From contig CAMPKM010000008.1 in assembly GCA_946887155.1 (NCBI GenBank), positions 1 to 19,345 of the forward strand: 19,345 nucleotides of DNA. The letters are read 5' to 3'. The translations under genes were made by a program, and so were the position numbers. Numbering within the stretch: the stretch's first letter is position 1; each line of letters begins with the position of its first letter. The notes under the pieces are model-generated. The model was given only the letters and a program-made list of their open reading frames with translations. It was not told where the DNA came from and did no database searches. This document shows positions 1-8,200 of this stretch, piece after piece. This DNA is from an uncultured Gemmatimonadota bacterium (GTDB lineage: Bacteria > Gemmatimonadota > Gemmatimonadetes > Gemmatimonadales > Gemmatimonadaceae).

Positions 1-1569
1 AGATCCTGGAGTCGGGCCCCACATGGCGAGCCAATCGTACGTCCCCGGCGCCACGTTGACATTGACCGAGGGAGTGGCTGACGCCAACGTCACCACCGAA
101 CCGCCGTAGCCGAGCAATCCTTCCTCGCCAGCGGCCTGGCCGGTCACGTTGAACGTCTTGCTGTCCGTCGCCGGGTCCGTGTCGCAAGTCCCGGCGACGC
201 TACCCAGCTCGTTCGACATCGCGTAGAACACGAAGGTGTCGAAGAACGACGACGTCTGCTGCGCCACATTCGCCTGGTTCCGCAACCGCATGCCATCCCG
301 CAGCGTCTTGAACCGGGTCGTCTTCGCGAGCGACCTGAAGCCCGACTTCTTCGTGACATCGAGAACCTGACGCTGCGCCGCGCCCGTGCTGGTCGACGTC
401 GTGAACGCGACGCCGGCCTGTCCATCCGCGACGGAGAACGAGTAGCGCGTCGCGTTCCCGACGACCGTCGGCGTGACTTCGCTCCAGGTTCCGTTATCCA
501 GTTTCCAGAACTTGAGCGGCAGGTCATCGGTGCTGCAGAAATCCCACGTGATGTTTCCGCCGCCTGTCGCCTGCGTGACGGTCACGTCGAGCGTCGCGGT
601 GGGGCTTCCGGCTGCGCCACCCGTGTTACCGGTGATGGTGAGGGCGTAATCGCCCGGTGCGACCCCTGCGCCAACGGCAACCGTGGCCGTGGAGGTGTTG
701 CCGGTAAGCGGCGTCGGATCGAACGTCACCGTCATGCCGGCGGGATTGCCAGTCACTTCCGGTGTGACGTCGCCCGTGTAATTCGTGCGTGTGGCGGTCA
801 GCGCGGTCGTTTTCGAGCTGCCTTGCGCGATTGACAGCGTGGTCGGGTTCAACGCGAGCGTCACCGTCGCCCCGGCGCTGATCGTTACACCAACCGTCGT
901 GGTTCTCGTCAGGCCGCCACCGACGCCTTGCACCGTGAGCGTCTGGTTACCGGCGGCCACTGTGCCGGCGACGTCGATCGTGAGCTCCGAGCTGTTTGCG
1001 CTTGCCGTGGCCGGATCGAACGTACCCGTGATGCCCGTGGGAGGATTCACCAGCGTCAACGCAACGTCACCGGTGAAATCGGTGCGGGCGATGGAGATCG
1101 TCGCGGTACCTGATCCACCCGGCGCGATCGACACCGTGGCCGGGTTGGCGCTGAGCGTGAAGTCCTGCGCCGGAGCCGCCGTCACGGTGAGCGTGTACGT
1201 CGCCGTCGCACTCCCGACTCCAGCCGCACTGGCGGTTATCGTCGCGGGATACGATCCGGCAGCCACCGTACTGGCAACGTTCACGGTGACAGTCGCCTGT
1301 GTTGTGTTCCCAGTGAGTTGCGTCGGACTCACCGACGCCGTGACACCAGACGGCAGTCCCGAGACCGACACGTTTACCGCCTCGTCAAATCCTCCGCCTC
1401 GAACAAGACTGACGATAACGGTTCCGGTTCCTCCCTGTTGCACGCTCAGCGCCGTCGGCGACGCTGACACGGTGATCGTTCCCGTCGGCCCGGATCCATC
1501 GTCATCCCCGCAGCCAATCGCCGTCAGCAGCGCGATGGCAGTCAAGAGACGCCTAGGCGACTTCAACAT
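1..1569 (-). CDS. Ig-like repeat lipoprotein, C-terminus cut off by the window edge
   Basis: The frame is open from an ATG at 1569 to base 1 (523 codons, no stop), so the 3' end lies outside the window. The start has a strong purine-rich ribosome site (GGGGGGAG) 6 bases upstream. The N-terminus is a lipoprotein signal peptide: basic MLKSPRR, a hydrophobic stretch, then lipobox AIGC with the lipidated cysteine at residue 20, followed by an acidic linker (GDDDGSG). Three similar beta-rich repeats of about 95 residues follow (about 31-125, 133-225, 228-330), each opening with a variant of SxNPxTxSIxxGxS and rich in Thr, Val and Gly, as in bacterial Ig-like surface domains. From about 340 the sequence changes to a different domain (starting TWDFCSTDDLPLKFW) with few cysteines. 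It is probably exported and anchored in a membrane facing the periplasm or surface. The ligand or role of the C-terminal domain is not recognised. Family assignment is by repeat pattern, not by search. Confidence 0.85.
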   Translation of the reverse strand, partial: MLKSPRRLLTAIALLTAIGCGDDDGSGPTGTITVSASPTALSVQQGGTGTVIVSLVRGGGFDEAVNVSVSGLPSGVTASVSPTQLTGNTTQATVTVNVASTVAAGSYPATITASAAGVGSATATYTLTVTAAPAQDFTLSANPATVSIAPGGSGTATISIARTDFTGDVALTLVNPPTGITGTFDPATASANSSELTIDVAGTVAAGNQTLTVQGVGGGLTRTTTVGVTISAGATVTLALNPTTLSIAQGSSKTTALTATRTNYTGDVTPEVTGNPAGMTVTFDPTPLTGNTSTATVAVGAGVAPGDYALTITGNTGGAAGSPTATLDVTVTQATGGGNITWDFCSTDDLPLKFWKLDNGTWSEVTPTVVGNATRYSFSVADGQAGVAFTTSTSTGAAQRQVLDVTKKSGFRSLAKTTRFKTLRDGMRLRNQANVAQQTSSFFDTFVFYAMSNELGSVAGTCDTDPATDSKTFNVTGQAAGEEGLLGYGGSVVTLASATPSVNVNVAPGTYDWLAMWGPTPGS

Positions 1570-1992
1570 GTTGTGCTCCCCCCAACTCGTTAAGGTAGTG
1601 CAACTTCTGGTCAGATGAATGCGCACTAATGCTATGGTTCGCTGGCTCCGAAAGCGAGGTGCCCTGCCGTAGTCGATTTTCCCTGGACGGTGCGGAACGG
1701 TCACTGCACTACCGGTCGGTATGGCTCTTCGGCGGCATGACGAATGACGGCTCGGGCACGGCCACAAGCGGTTTCATAAGTCGCGGGAATTTCGAGAGCA
1801 TGACACGTGCGTTCGTCGCAAGCGGGCGAACTTGCGACGTGCGCAGCGCGGAAGCAAGCGAGCTCAGTTGTTAGGCAGCGACACCGATGAGTTCACTGCC
1901 TGACACCGTTCCGTCTGGTTGCTTCATGCGATGCGATTTGCGAATTGTTCGTGCATGCGCGAATGAGCGCGAATCTCAATCCTGGAGTGATC
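1570..1992. other. Divergent intergenic region, no confident gene
   Basis: This stretch of about 420 bases separates the minus-strand Ig-like lipoprotein from the plus-strand LysM gene and should hold both promoters. Short open frames on the plus strand (1629-1874 and the start of 1887-2198) lack a ribosome site and have no recognisable protein pattern, so I do not call them genes. It contains an imperfect inverted repeat at 1870-1878 and 1896-1904 (GTTAGGCAG / CTGCCTGAC, one mismatch, 17-base spacer). No clear -35/-10 pair stood out. Confidence 0.5.
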
Positions 1993-2274
1993 ATGCCGAA
2001 CCCCAAGGGACCATCGCCGGATTTCTCGGACGTGAGGAGCGGAAGTTCCTCAGCCCCGGCCGGAATGTCACCGCCGCGAACCGGCTCACAGGCGCCCGAG
2101 ACCTACACGGTGAAGTCGGGCGACAGTCTTTCAAAGATTGCGCAGCAACTCTACGGAGATGGCAGGAAGTGGCGTGCGATCTTCGAATCGAATCGTGACC
2201 TCATCTCGAACCCGGACCTGATCCATCCCGGACAGGTACTCAAGATTCCCTCGATCGGAGACGACACACCATGA
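1993..2274 (+). CDS. Small LysM-domain protein
   Basis: This is a 93-residue protein. The start at 1993 is chosen because GGAG lies 5 bases upstream; the frame is open further upstream to 1945 but without a ribosome site. Residues 1-36 are a Pro/Ser/Gly-rich, probably disordered leader. Residues 37-86 form one LysM domain (TYTVKSGDSLSKIAQQLYGD ... IHPGQVLKIP), the fold that binds N-acetylglucosamine-containing glycans such as peptidoglycan. There is no hydrophobic signal peptide, so export is not evident. The domain resembles the C-terminal LysM of the potassium-binding protein Kbp/YgaU, which is also signal-less, but the BON domain of Kbp is absent. The stop codon overlaps the next gene's ATG in ATGA, which implies co-transcription and translational coupling with the lipoprotein downstream. 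Confidence 0.85.
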   Translation: MPNPKGPSPDFSDVRSGSSSAPAGMSPPRTGSQAPETYTVKSGDSLSKIAQQLYGDGRKWRAIFESNRDLISNPDLIHPGQVLKIPSIGDDTP

Positions 2275-2726
2275 CACGTATCCGGATTCCGCTGTTCACC
2301 GCGATCGCCGTTGCCGCACTGGCCTGCGGTCGCGAAGAAGTTCCGCCAGCCGACTCGGCCGCGGCCGCTCCCGCGCCACCGCCGCCGGCAATGGTCACGG
2401 TCATCGAAACGGGCAAGCACATCGACGTCAACAAGCGGATCGTCGATACCACCAGCGCCTTCGCCCCGAACGACACCCTGTACCTGAGTGTCGTGACCTC
2501 GAACGCGACCCCCAGCACGATGGTGAAGGCCGTCGTCACCTACCAGGACGGCCAGGTGGTCGACTCCACGACGCAGGCGGTTGCTGCACCCGCAACCACC
2601 GGTGGCACCACCGTCACCGAGTTTCACCTCACCAAGCCCGATGGATGGCCGACCGGTGACTATACGGTCGAGGTCTGGCTCGATGGCCAGTCGGCCGGCA
2701 CACGGACCATATCGGTCAAGCGTTAG
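2271..2726 (+). CDS. Small lipoprotein with a C-terminal beta-sandwich-like domain
   Basis: This 151-residue protein has a lipoprotein signal: MTRIRIP, a hydrophobic stretch and lipobox ALAC with the cysteine at residue 19. An Ala/Pro-rich linker follows (about 20-40). The remainder (about 42-151) is beta-rich and ends in a segment (GWPTGDYTVEVWLDGQSAGT) typical of Ig-like or carbohydrate-binding-like folds, in which a bound partner or assembly role is usual. It starts inside the stop codon of the LysM gene (4-base overlap), so the two are very likely made together; one carries a glycan-binding domain and the other is membrane-anchored, consistent with a cell-envelope role (inference). The stop is TAG within GTTAGGC (2722-2728). 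A strong terminator follows 27 bases later. No specific function is recognised. Confidence 0.8.
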   Translation: MTRIRIPLFTAIAVAALACGREEVPPADSAAAAPAPPPPAMVTVIETGKHIDVNKRIVDTTSAFAPNDTLYLSVVTSNATPSTMVKAVVTYQDGQVVDSTTQAVAAPATTGGTTVTEFHLTKPDGWPTGDYTVEVWLDGQSAGTRTISVKR

Positions 2727-2753
2727 GCACGGCCGCAGGCATACACCGGAAGT

Positions 2754-2789
2754 GAGAGGGCCGAGTTCGCTCGGCCCTCTCTGCTTTTT
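2754..2789 (+). terminator. Intrinsic terminator with UUCG tetraloop
   Basis: A perfect 12-bp stem (2754-2765 pairing with 2770-2781) closes on the very stable loop TTCG and is followed by CTG-less spacing TGC and then five T (2785-2789). It sits 27 bases after the lipoprotein stop and ends the LysM-lipoprotein transcript. Confidence 0.93.
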
Positions 2790-2823
2790 CCGGATGAAGG
2801 TGGAAGTAATCCCAGGGTGATAG

Positions 2824-2858
2824 CCGCGGCGCGACTCGAAGCGAATATCCGCGGCGCG
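2824..2858. repeat. Pair of 10-bp direct repeats upstream of the protease gene
   Basis: CCGCGGCGCG occurs at 2824-2833 and again at 2849-2858, 25 bases apart start to start, between the terminator and the M48 gene. The spacing is close to two and a half helical turns. It could be an operator or a chance GC-rich repeat; no promoter elements were recognised with confidence. Confidence 0.4.
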
Positions 2859-2899
2859 TCGTCGAGGGTACTCTCGTGGAGACACCGGGAGGAACACCC

Positions 2900-4408
2900 A
2901 TGCCAACGAACTCGGCTTTTCGGGTCGCGACGGTCGCCTGCCTCATGGGCGCCACTGCCTTCGCCCCCCTTACGCACGTCGACGCGCAAGTCAGCATCAA
3001 GCGTTCACCATCGGGCTTCAACCTGTTTTCGGTACAGCAGGACGTCGAAGTCGGCCAGCAATCAGCGGCGGAAGTGGAGCGTCAGCTTCCGATACTCAAC
3101 GATACACGCACGACGAATTTCCTCGGCGGAATCGTGGCTCGACTCGCGGCGCAAGCCCCGGGCGCGAAATACCCGTATTCGATCAAGGCGGTCAACGCCA
3201 CGGAGATCAACGCATTCGCCCTGCCGGGCGGACCGATGTACGTGAACCGCGGACTCATCACCACCTCGCGGAACGAAGCGGAGCTGGCCGGCGTCCTGGC
3301 TCACGAGATGTCGCACGTCATCCTGCGCCACGGAACCGAGCAGGCATCGAAAGCCTACCTGGGTGAGGCCGGGCTCAGCATCCTGGGCGGCCTGCTCGGC
3401 AAGGGCGGCACCACCTCGCAGATCGTGAATGCCGTCGGCGGCTTCGGCTTGAATGCGGCCTTCCTCAAGTTCAGCCGGTCCGATGAGCTCGAGGCGGACG
3501 CGTTAGGCGCGGAGTTGATGGCCAAGGCCGGATATGACCCGCTGGCGATGGCCACCATGTTCGCGATGCTGCGCGCCGAGCAGGGACGGGATCCTTCGCG
3601 GCTGGAACGGTTCTTCAGCAGCCATCCGCCATCGGCGGAACGCGAATCCCGCATTCGCAGCCTGGCGCCCCAGCTGGGGAGCGGCGCGGTCCAGGTCGTC
3701 GGCGGGCTCCCGGCCGTCAAGCAGCGGCTGGGCGGCATCGCCTCGTCCACGACCCAGCCCCAGTACAACACCTCCACCGGCGACGTGGCGATCCCCACGG
3801 GGACGGCCACGGTGACGGTTCCCGCGCCATCGACTCGTTATGTGCGCTACACACATGCCAACGGGTTCTTCACGATCGACTATCCGTCCAACTGGAAAGT
3901 CTTCCCTTCGGGCATGGCCGTTTCACTGGCGCCCGACGGCGGCGTGGTGGAACTGGGCAGCGGGCAACCAAACCTGCTGTACGGCGCCATTGTGAACCAC
4001 TACGAACCGTTCGAGGGCGAAACGGATCGCTGGAACCAGAGCCTGCAGCGCAACTATACGCCATTCGAGGATCGCACCCGGCCCCGTGGCTTCCTCGAGG
4101 ATGCGACCGATGACCTCGTTCGGCAGCTGCAGGTCGCCAATTCTTACTTGTCGGCGCTGCCCGGCTCGGCGCGGTCGGAGCTGATCGACAACCAGCGGGC
4201 GTACTCCGTGGTGCTCAATGGCCGCTCGCCGGTAACGGGTGAAGACGAACGGGCATTGCTCTACACGCGCGGACTGCCGGACAATCACGTGATCTACGTG
4301 CTGTGCGTTGCACCGGCGCGCGAAAACGTCACGATGGACCAGGCCTGTGCGCGAATGGTGCGCTCGATGACCGTCAATGACAGCGCCGCGCACCCGCCGC
4401 GAAACTGA
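2900..4408 (+). CDS. Secreted M48-family zinc metalloprotease
   Basis: The 502-residue product begins at ATG 2900, favoured by GGGAGGA 6 bases upstream; an in-frame GTG at 2876 has no such site. A Sec signal peptide (about 1-29, ending HVDA) predicts export to the periplasm. The peptidase domain spans about 50-265: the zinc site HEMSH is at 135-139, the third ligand is E196 in SDELEADALG, and SSHPPSAER (about 240-248) is the conserved motif near the end of M48 catalytic domains. All catalytic residues are intact. M48 periplasmic members (BepA/LoiP type) degrade misassembled outer-membrane proteins; the TPR region of BepA is not present here. Instead a linker leads to a second domain (about 315-500, beginning YVRYTHANGFFTIDYPSNW) of unknown role, perhaps for substrate or protein binding. 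The small acidic protein gene follows after 31 bases, possibly in the same transcript. Confidence 0.92.
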   Translation: MPTNSAFRVATVACLMGATAFAPLTHVDAQVSIKRSPSGFNLFSVQQDVEVGQQSAAEVERQLPILNDTRTTNFLGGIVARLAAQAPGAKYPYSIKAVNATEINAFALPGGPMYVNRGLITTSRNEAELAGVLAHEMSHVILRHGTEQASKAYLGEAGLSILGGLLGKGGTTSQIVNAVGGFGLNAAFLKFSRSDELEADALGAELMAKAGYDPLAMATMFAMLRAEQGRDPSRLERFFSSHPPSAERESRIRSLAPQLGSGAVQVVGGLPAVKQRLGGIASSTTQPQYNTSTGDVAIPTGTATVTVPAPSTRYVRYTHANGFFTIDYPSNWKVFPSGMAVSLAPDGGVVELGSGQPNLLYGAIVNHYEPFEGETDRWNQSLQRNYTPFEDRTRPRGFLEDATDDLVRQLQVANSYLSALPGSARSELIDNQRAYSVVLNGRSPVTGEDERALLYTRGLPDNHVIYVLCVAPARENVTMDQACARMVRSMTVNDSAAHPPRN

Positions 4409-4439
4409 ATCATGCGTAACACATATTCCGGAGAGACAT

Positions 4440-4628
4440 ATGAGCGGTCCGAAACCTGAAGAAACGCAGGGCGTTCCGTGGGCTGACCACAACCCGACTG
4501 AAACCAGTCCGCCCGATCACCGCCGCGAGGAATACGGTGAGGAAGATCCGGCCCTGGATGCGGATGATCGCCCGGGCGCTCAACCCGAAACGGACCGGAA
4601 CTCCACACCGGACGATCGAACGCCGTAA
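4440..4628 (+). CDS. Small acidic, probably disordered protein
   Basis: This 62-residue frame starts at ATG 4440 with a good ribosome site, GGAGAG, ending 4 bases before it, which is the main reason to accept it. The product (starting MSGPKPEETQGVPWADHNP) is rich in Asp, Glu, Pro, Thr and Arg, has no hydrophobic segment, no signal peptide and no cysteine, and is likely unstructured. It lies 31 bases after the M48 protease stop and on the same strand, so it may share that transcript. I do not recognise a family. A chance open frame is less likely given the ribosome site and the strongly non-random hydrophilic composition, but cannot be excluded. Confidence 0.6.
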   Translation: MSGPKPEETQGVPWADHNPTETSPPDHRREEYGEEDPALDADDRPGAQPETDRNSTPDDRTP

Positions 4629-4633
4629 AGCCG

Positions 4634-4651
4634 GCGGCGGAGCAACGCCGC
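4634..4651. terminator. Possible hairpin between convergent genes
   Basis: GCGGCG (4634-4639) and CGCCGC (4646-4651) can pair around a 6-base loop in the 30-base gap between the small acidic protein and the convergent BglII-like gene. There is no T-run on either side, so this is only a weak terminator candidate. Confidence 0.25.
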
Positions 4652-4658
4652 GAAATCG

Positions 4659-5204
4659 TCAGGCCGGAGGTGAACCGCGAAGCCCAATGACCACGAGCGG
4701 GTAGGCGGGACGCACCGCCGCGACCAGCCTGTTGACGGCCTCATACTCCGCAATTCCGGCGAGTGCGGTACCAGCGGTAGCGCGATCGATCGGGACCAGT
4801 AGCACGGCGGCCGCGAGGAGCTCTTCGTTCGCTCCGACCTGGAAGTTGATGAGGTCCTTCTCGATTCCGTTGCCGAACTCCACCTGGAACAGCACACGCC
4901 GGTTGGTCCGATCATGGACAAGCCCGAAGTCAGCGTGCGCCGTCAGCAACCGCGAATACGCCAGGTCGTGCTTCTGCCGCGTCGGTCGCAACCCCTCTTT
5001 CCGGAGCGCCTGTTCGAGGTGTTGCTTCAGGTAATTGCCCAGCTCGACGTGGAACGCGCGCGACGTTGTCGAAAGGCTGCAAATGAAGCCAGTGAACGCG
5101 CCAACAATGTCATCGACGCTGGTGCCAAGCGGCGAGAGCGCCGCGGCCACCGTAGCTGCGTCCGGATACGTCTTGTGGCGCACTTCGGTGATGCAGTAAG
5201 ACAT
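4659..5204 (-). CDS. BglII-like restriction-endonuclease-fold protein, orphan
   Basis: This 181-residue protein resembles the core of the BglII/BstYI group of the PD-(D/E)XK nuclease superfamily. The match I can see is ADFGLVHDRTNRRVLFQVEFGN (split: D92 in ADFG; Q107-V-E109 in LFQVEFGN), to be compared with IDFGKRDTLVEVQFSN of BglII, whose catalytic residues are D84, E93 and Q95. A helix with AEYEAVNRL followed by a strand ending LVVIGL also resembles the later part of BglII. The first acidic residue is kept, but the E-x-Q pair appears as Q-x-E. The protein is shorter than BglII (223 residues) and lacks its C-terminal part. No DNA methyltransferase is in the window. It starts 8 bases after the histidine-kinase stop, with only a weak ribosome site (CAGG), so translation may be coupled to the kinase. 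Whether it cuts DNA is unknown. Confidence 0.7.
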   Translation of the reverse strand: MSYCITEVRHKTYPDAATVAAALSPLGTSVDDIVGAFTGFICSLSTTSRAFHVELGNYLKQHLEQALRKEGLRPTRQKHDLAYSRLLTAHADFGLVHDRTNRRVLFQVEFGNGIEKDLINFQVGANEELLAAAVLLVPIDRATAGTALAGIAEYEAVNRLVAAVRPAYPLVVIGLRGSPPA

Positions 5205-5212
5205 ACCTGATT

Positions 5213-8200
5213 CTAACGAGTCTCGTCTCGCACTTCAGAGACGGCCGACGGAGCCTTGTTGGCGGACCTGTCCGGCACGGAAGTGCCCAGGACGCCCGGC
5301 GCTGTTCGGCTCGATGCCAGTAACCCGATCAATGTCGCGGCAGCGACGGGCTTTACGAAGTGGTGATCAAAGCCGGCTTCGCGCGAGCGGCGCCGGTCAT
5401 CGGGCTGACCCCAGCCGGTTACGGCGATCAGCACGACCCTGCTGCCCCACTCCTCTTTCCGGATGCGTCGCGCCGCATCGTACCCATTGATCCCAGGCAG
5501 CCCGATGTCGAGCAGGATGACGTCAGGAATGAACGACGCTCCCGTTTGGAGTGCATCGAGCGCACTGTAGGCAGACCGGACTTCATTGCCAAGCAGTTGC
5601 AGCATCCGGGCAAGCGTATCGGCGGCATCGCGGTTGTCGTCGACAATGAGGACCCGTTGCGGAATGAGCGGTACCTCGCGCTCGAGGATCTGGTCGCTCA
5701 GGGCAAGTCCATCGGCAGACTCGGCAAGGATGGGCAACCGGATCACGAACTCGCTTCCCTCCCCCAGTCCTTTGCTACGCGCCTCGACATTGCCGCCGTG
5801 CAATTCCGCAAGGCGCTTCACCAGCGTCAGCCCGACGCCGAGTCCACCGCGTGAGCGCTCGATCGATTGATGGACCTGGGTGAACATGTCGAAGACGCGG
5901 GGCAGTACGTCAGGCGATATGCCTACACCGTTGTCTCGCACCGAGATCACGACTTCGCTTCCGTCGCGTGTCGCCGAGAGCGCGATCTCCCCACCCTTGT
6001 CGCTGTACTTCGCCGCGTTGTTGAGAAGGTTGCAGAACACCTGGATCAGCCGCGTCTCGTCCGCGTGCAGGTGGATCTTCTCAGCCGGCATCGTCACCTG
6101 GAGCGCGTGCGACTGCTGCTCGATGTGTGGCCGGCTTGCTTCGACGGCGCCACGAATCACGCGGGCAAGCTCCACACGATCGAGCTTCAGCTCGATTTTC
6201 CCGCGGCTGACGCGGCTCACGTCGAGCAGGTCATCCACCAAGCGTGTCATCTGGTCCATCTGCCGCTCGATGACGGCTTGGGCCCACCGCAAGTCCGGTT
6301 CGGCCGACCCTTTCAGGTTCAGGATCGCGACGGCGTTGCGAACCGGAGCGAGCGGGTTCCGGAGTTCGTGCGCCAGGGTGGCGAGGAACTCGTCTTTTCG
6401 CCGGTCGGCGTCCCGCAGCTGTTCCTCGACGTCGCGACGGAGCCGGGCCATGCGCACGTGCGCCTCGACCCGCGCCACGAGCTCGCGTGCGCTGAACGGC
6501 TTGATGAGGTAGTCGTCGGCACCGGCGTGCATGCCGCCGATGCGTGATTCTTCACCGGCGCGCGCGGAGATCATGATGACGGGAACGGTCTGGAGTCCCT
6601 CGGTCGCCCGGATCTCCCGCAGCAGCTCGAAGCCGTCGAGCCGGGGCATCATCACGTCGGTCAGCACGAGGTCAGGCGGCTGGCGGCGGGCCGCATCGAG
6701 CGCCGCCTGGCCGTCGGTGACCGCCTCGACATCGAAGAATTCGCCGAGCAGCCGGGTGACGTACTGCCGCATGTCGGCATTGTCATCGGCCCAGATCACG
6801 CGGGGCCGCACGGTTGCCGGCGCGGTTCCGGTCGACGTCGGTGGCCCGTCGTCAGGCAGCCAGCGTATGGCTTCTTCGACGAACGCATCGGTCACCGAAC
6901 GCGGTCGCACGTCACCGTCGAACTCGTTCACGAAGTCGAGGTGCGACGTGCCCAGCGGAATGGTCACGGTAAAGGTGCTCCCGACATTCAGCTCGCTTTC
7001 GACGGTGATCGTTCCGCCGTGGAGCTTGACGAGTTCCTGGACGAGCGCGAGACCGATGCCCGTGCCTTCGTGCGTGCGCGCGCGGGCGTTGGCGATGCGG
7101 TGGAACCGCTCGAACATGCGCGGCAGTTCGTCCGGCGGAATGCCCACGCCCGTGTCGCGGACCATGAGCCGCACGGCAATCCCATCGACCGGCTCGACGC
7201 GAACCTCGATCTCGCCCGCCAGCGTGAACTTGAAGGCGTTGCTCACGAGGTTGAGCACGACCTTCTCCCACATGTCGCGATCGACGAATGCCGATTCGCC
7301 GGCGTCGAGCGGGGGGCAGTTGATCGTGAGCGTGATGCCGGCGCGTTCACAGGCGGAGCGGAAGTTGCTCGCCAGATCCTGCGTCAATGCCGGCAGATCG
7401 ATCGCCTCATAATTCGGTGAGGCACGACCGGCTTCGATGCGCGTGAACTCGAGCATGGTGTTCACCAGCCGCAAGAGCCGGAGCCCGTTCCGCTGGACAA
7501 CCTGAAGCTGTGCCGTCGTGTCGGGACCAATGGTGGTGCCGTCCGCGAGCAGTTCCTCGACCGGGCCGAGCATCAGCGTCAGTGGCGTGCGGAATTCGTG
7601 GCTGACATTCGAGAAGAACTGTGTCTTGGCGCGGTCGAGCGCGGCCAGCGCTTCGGCACGATGGCGTTCCTCTTCGTACGCGCGCGCGTTCGAGATCGCG
7701 CTGGCGACCTGCGTCCGCAGCAGTTCGAGGAAGTCGCGGTACGACGTGTCGAGCTGCGATCGTGCGCTGAGGCCGACGACCAGGAATCCGACCGGTTGCT
7801 GCGCGCTGCCCGATGTAATCGGCAACACCACCGCGGTGTCCGGAGCATCCGACCATGGACCGGGCGGTACGCTGTCGAAGCGCTTCTGAAGACCACGCAC
7901 CTGGCACATGTCCTTCGAGTGCATCGCTTCGACGAGCGGCCAATTCGTGGTTACCGACTCGGACAGGTCCACGAGCGTTGGACTGGTCACAGCGCCGGGC
8001 TCGACGCCGGCCACACCGGTGAGTCGCGCGTGATTGGTGGCGGGATCGATGAGGTAGAGGACCGCGAACGGAATGTCCTTGTCGTGACGTGCGAGGGTGG
8101 CGGCGATGCTGGCGCAGGCTTCGTCGGCGGACTTGCTGTCGATCGCCGATGCGCCGAGGTCTCGCAGGACACGGACGCGCCGCTCGCCTATGACCTTGCC

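Noticed and set aside
785..1618. Long plus-strand open frame (277 codons) over the Ig-like lipoprotein
   Set aside because: It is the antisense of a convincing minus-strand protein with a lipoprotein signal and repeats; its own product is Val/Ala/Pro-rich with no family pattern.
1629..1874. 81-codon plus-strand frame in the divergent region
   Set aside because: No ribosome site, no recognisable protein pattern and ordinary composition; treated as non-coding.
1870..1904. Possible integron attC site, because GTTAGGC fits GTTRRRY
   Set aside because: An attC should begin with RYYYAAC and end with GTTRRRY around an imperfect hairpin; here the arms are in the opposite order, and no integrase or cassette structure is visible.
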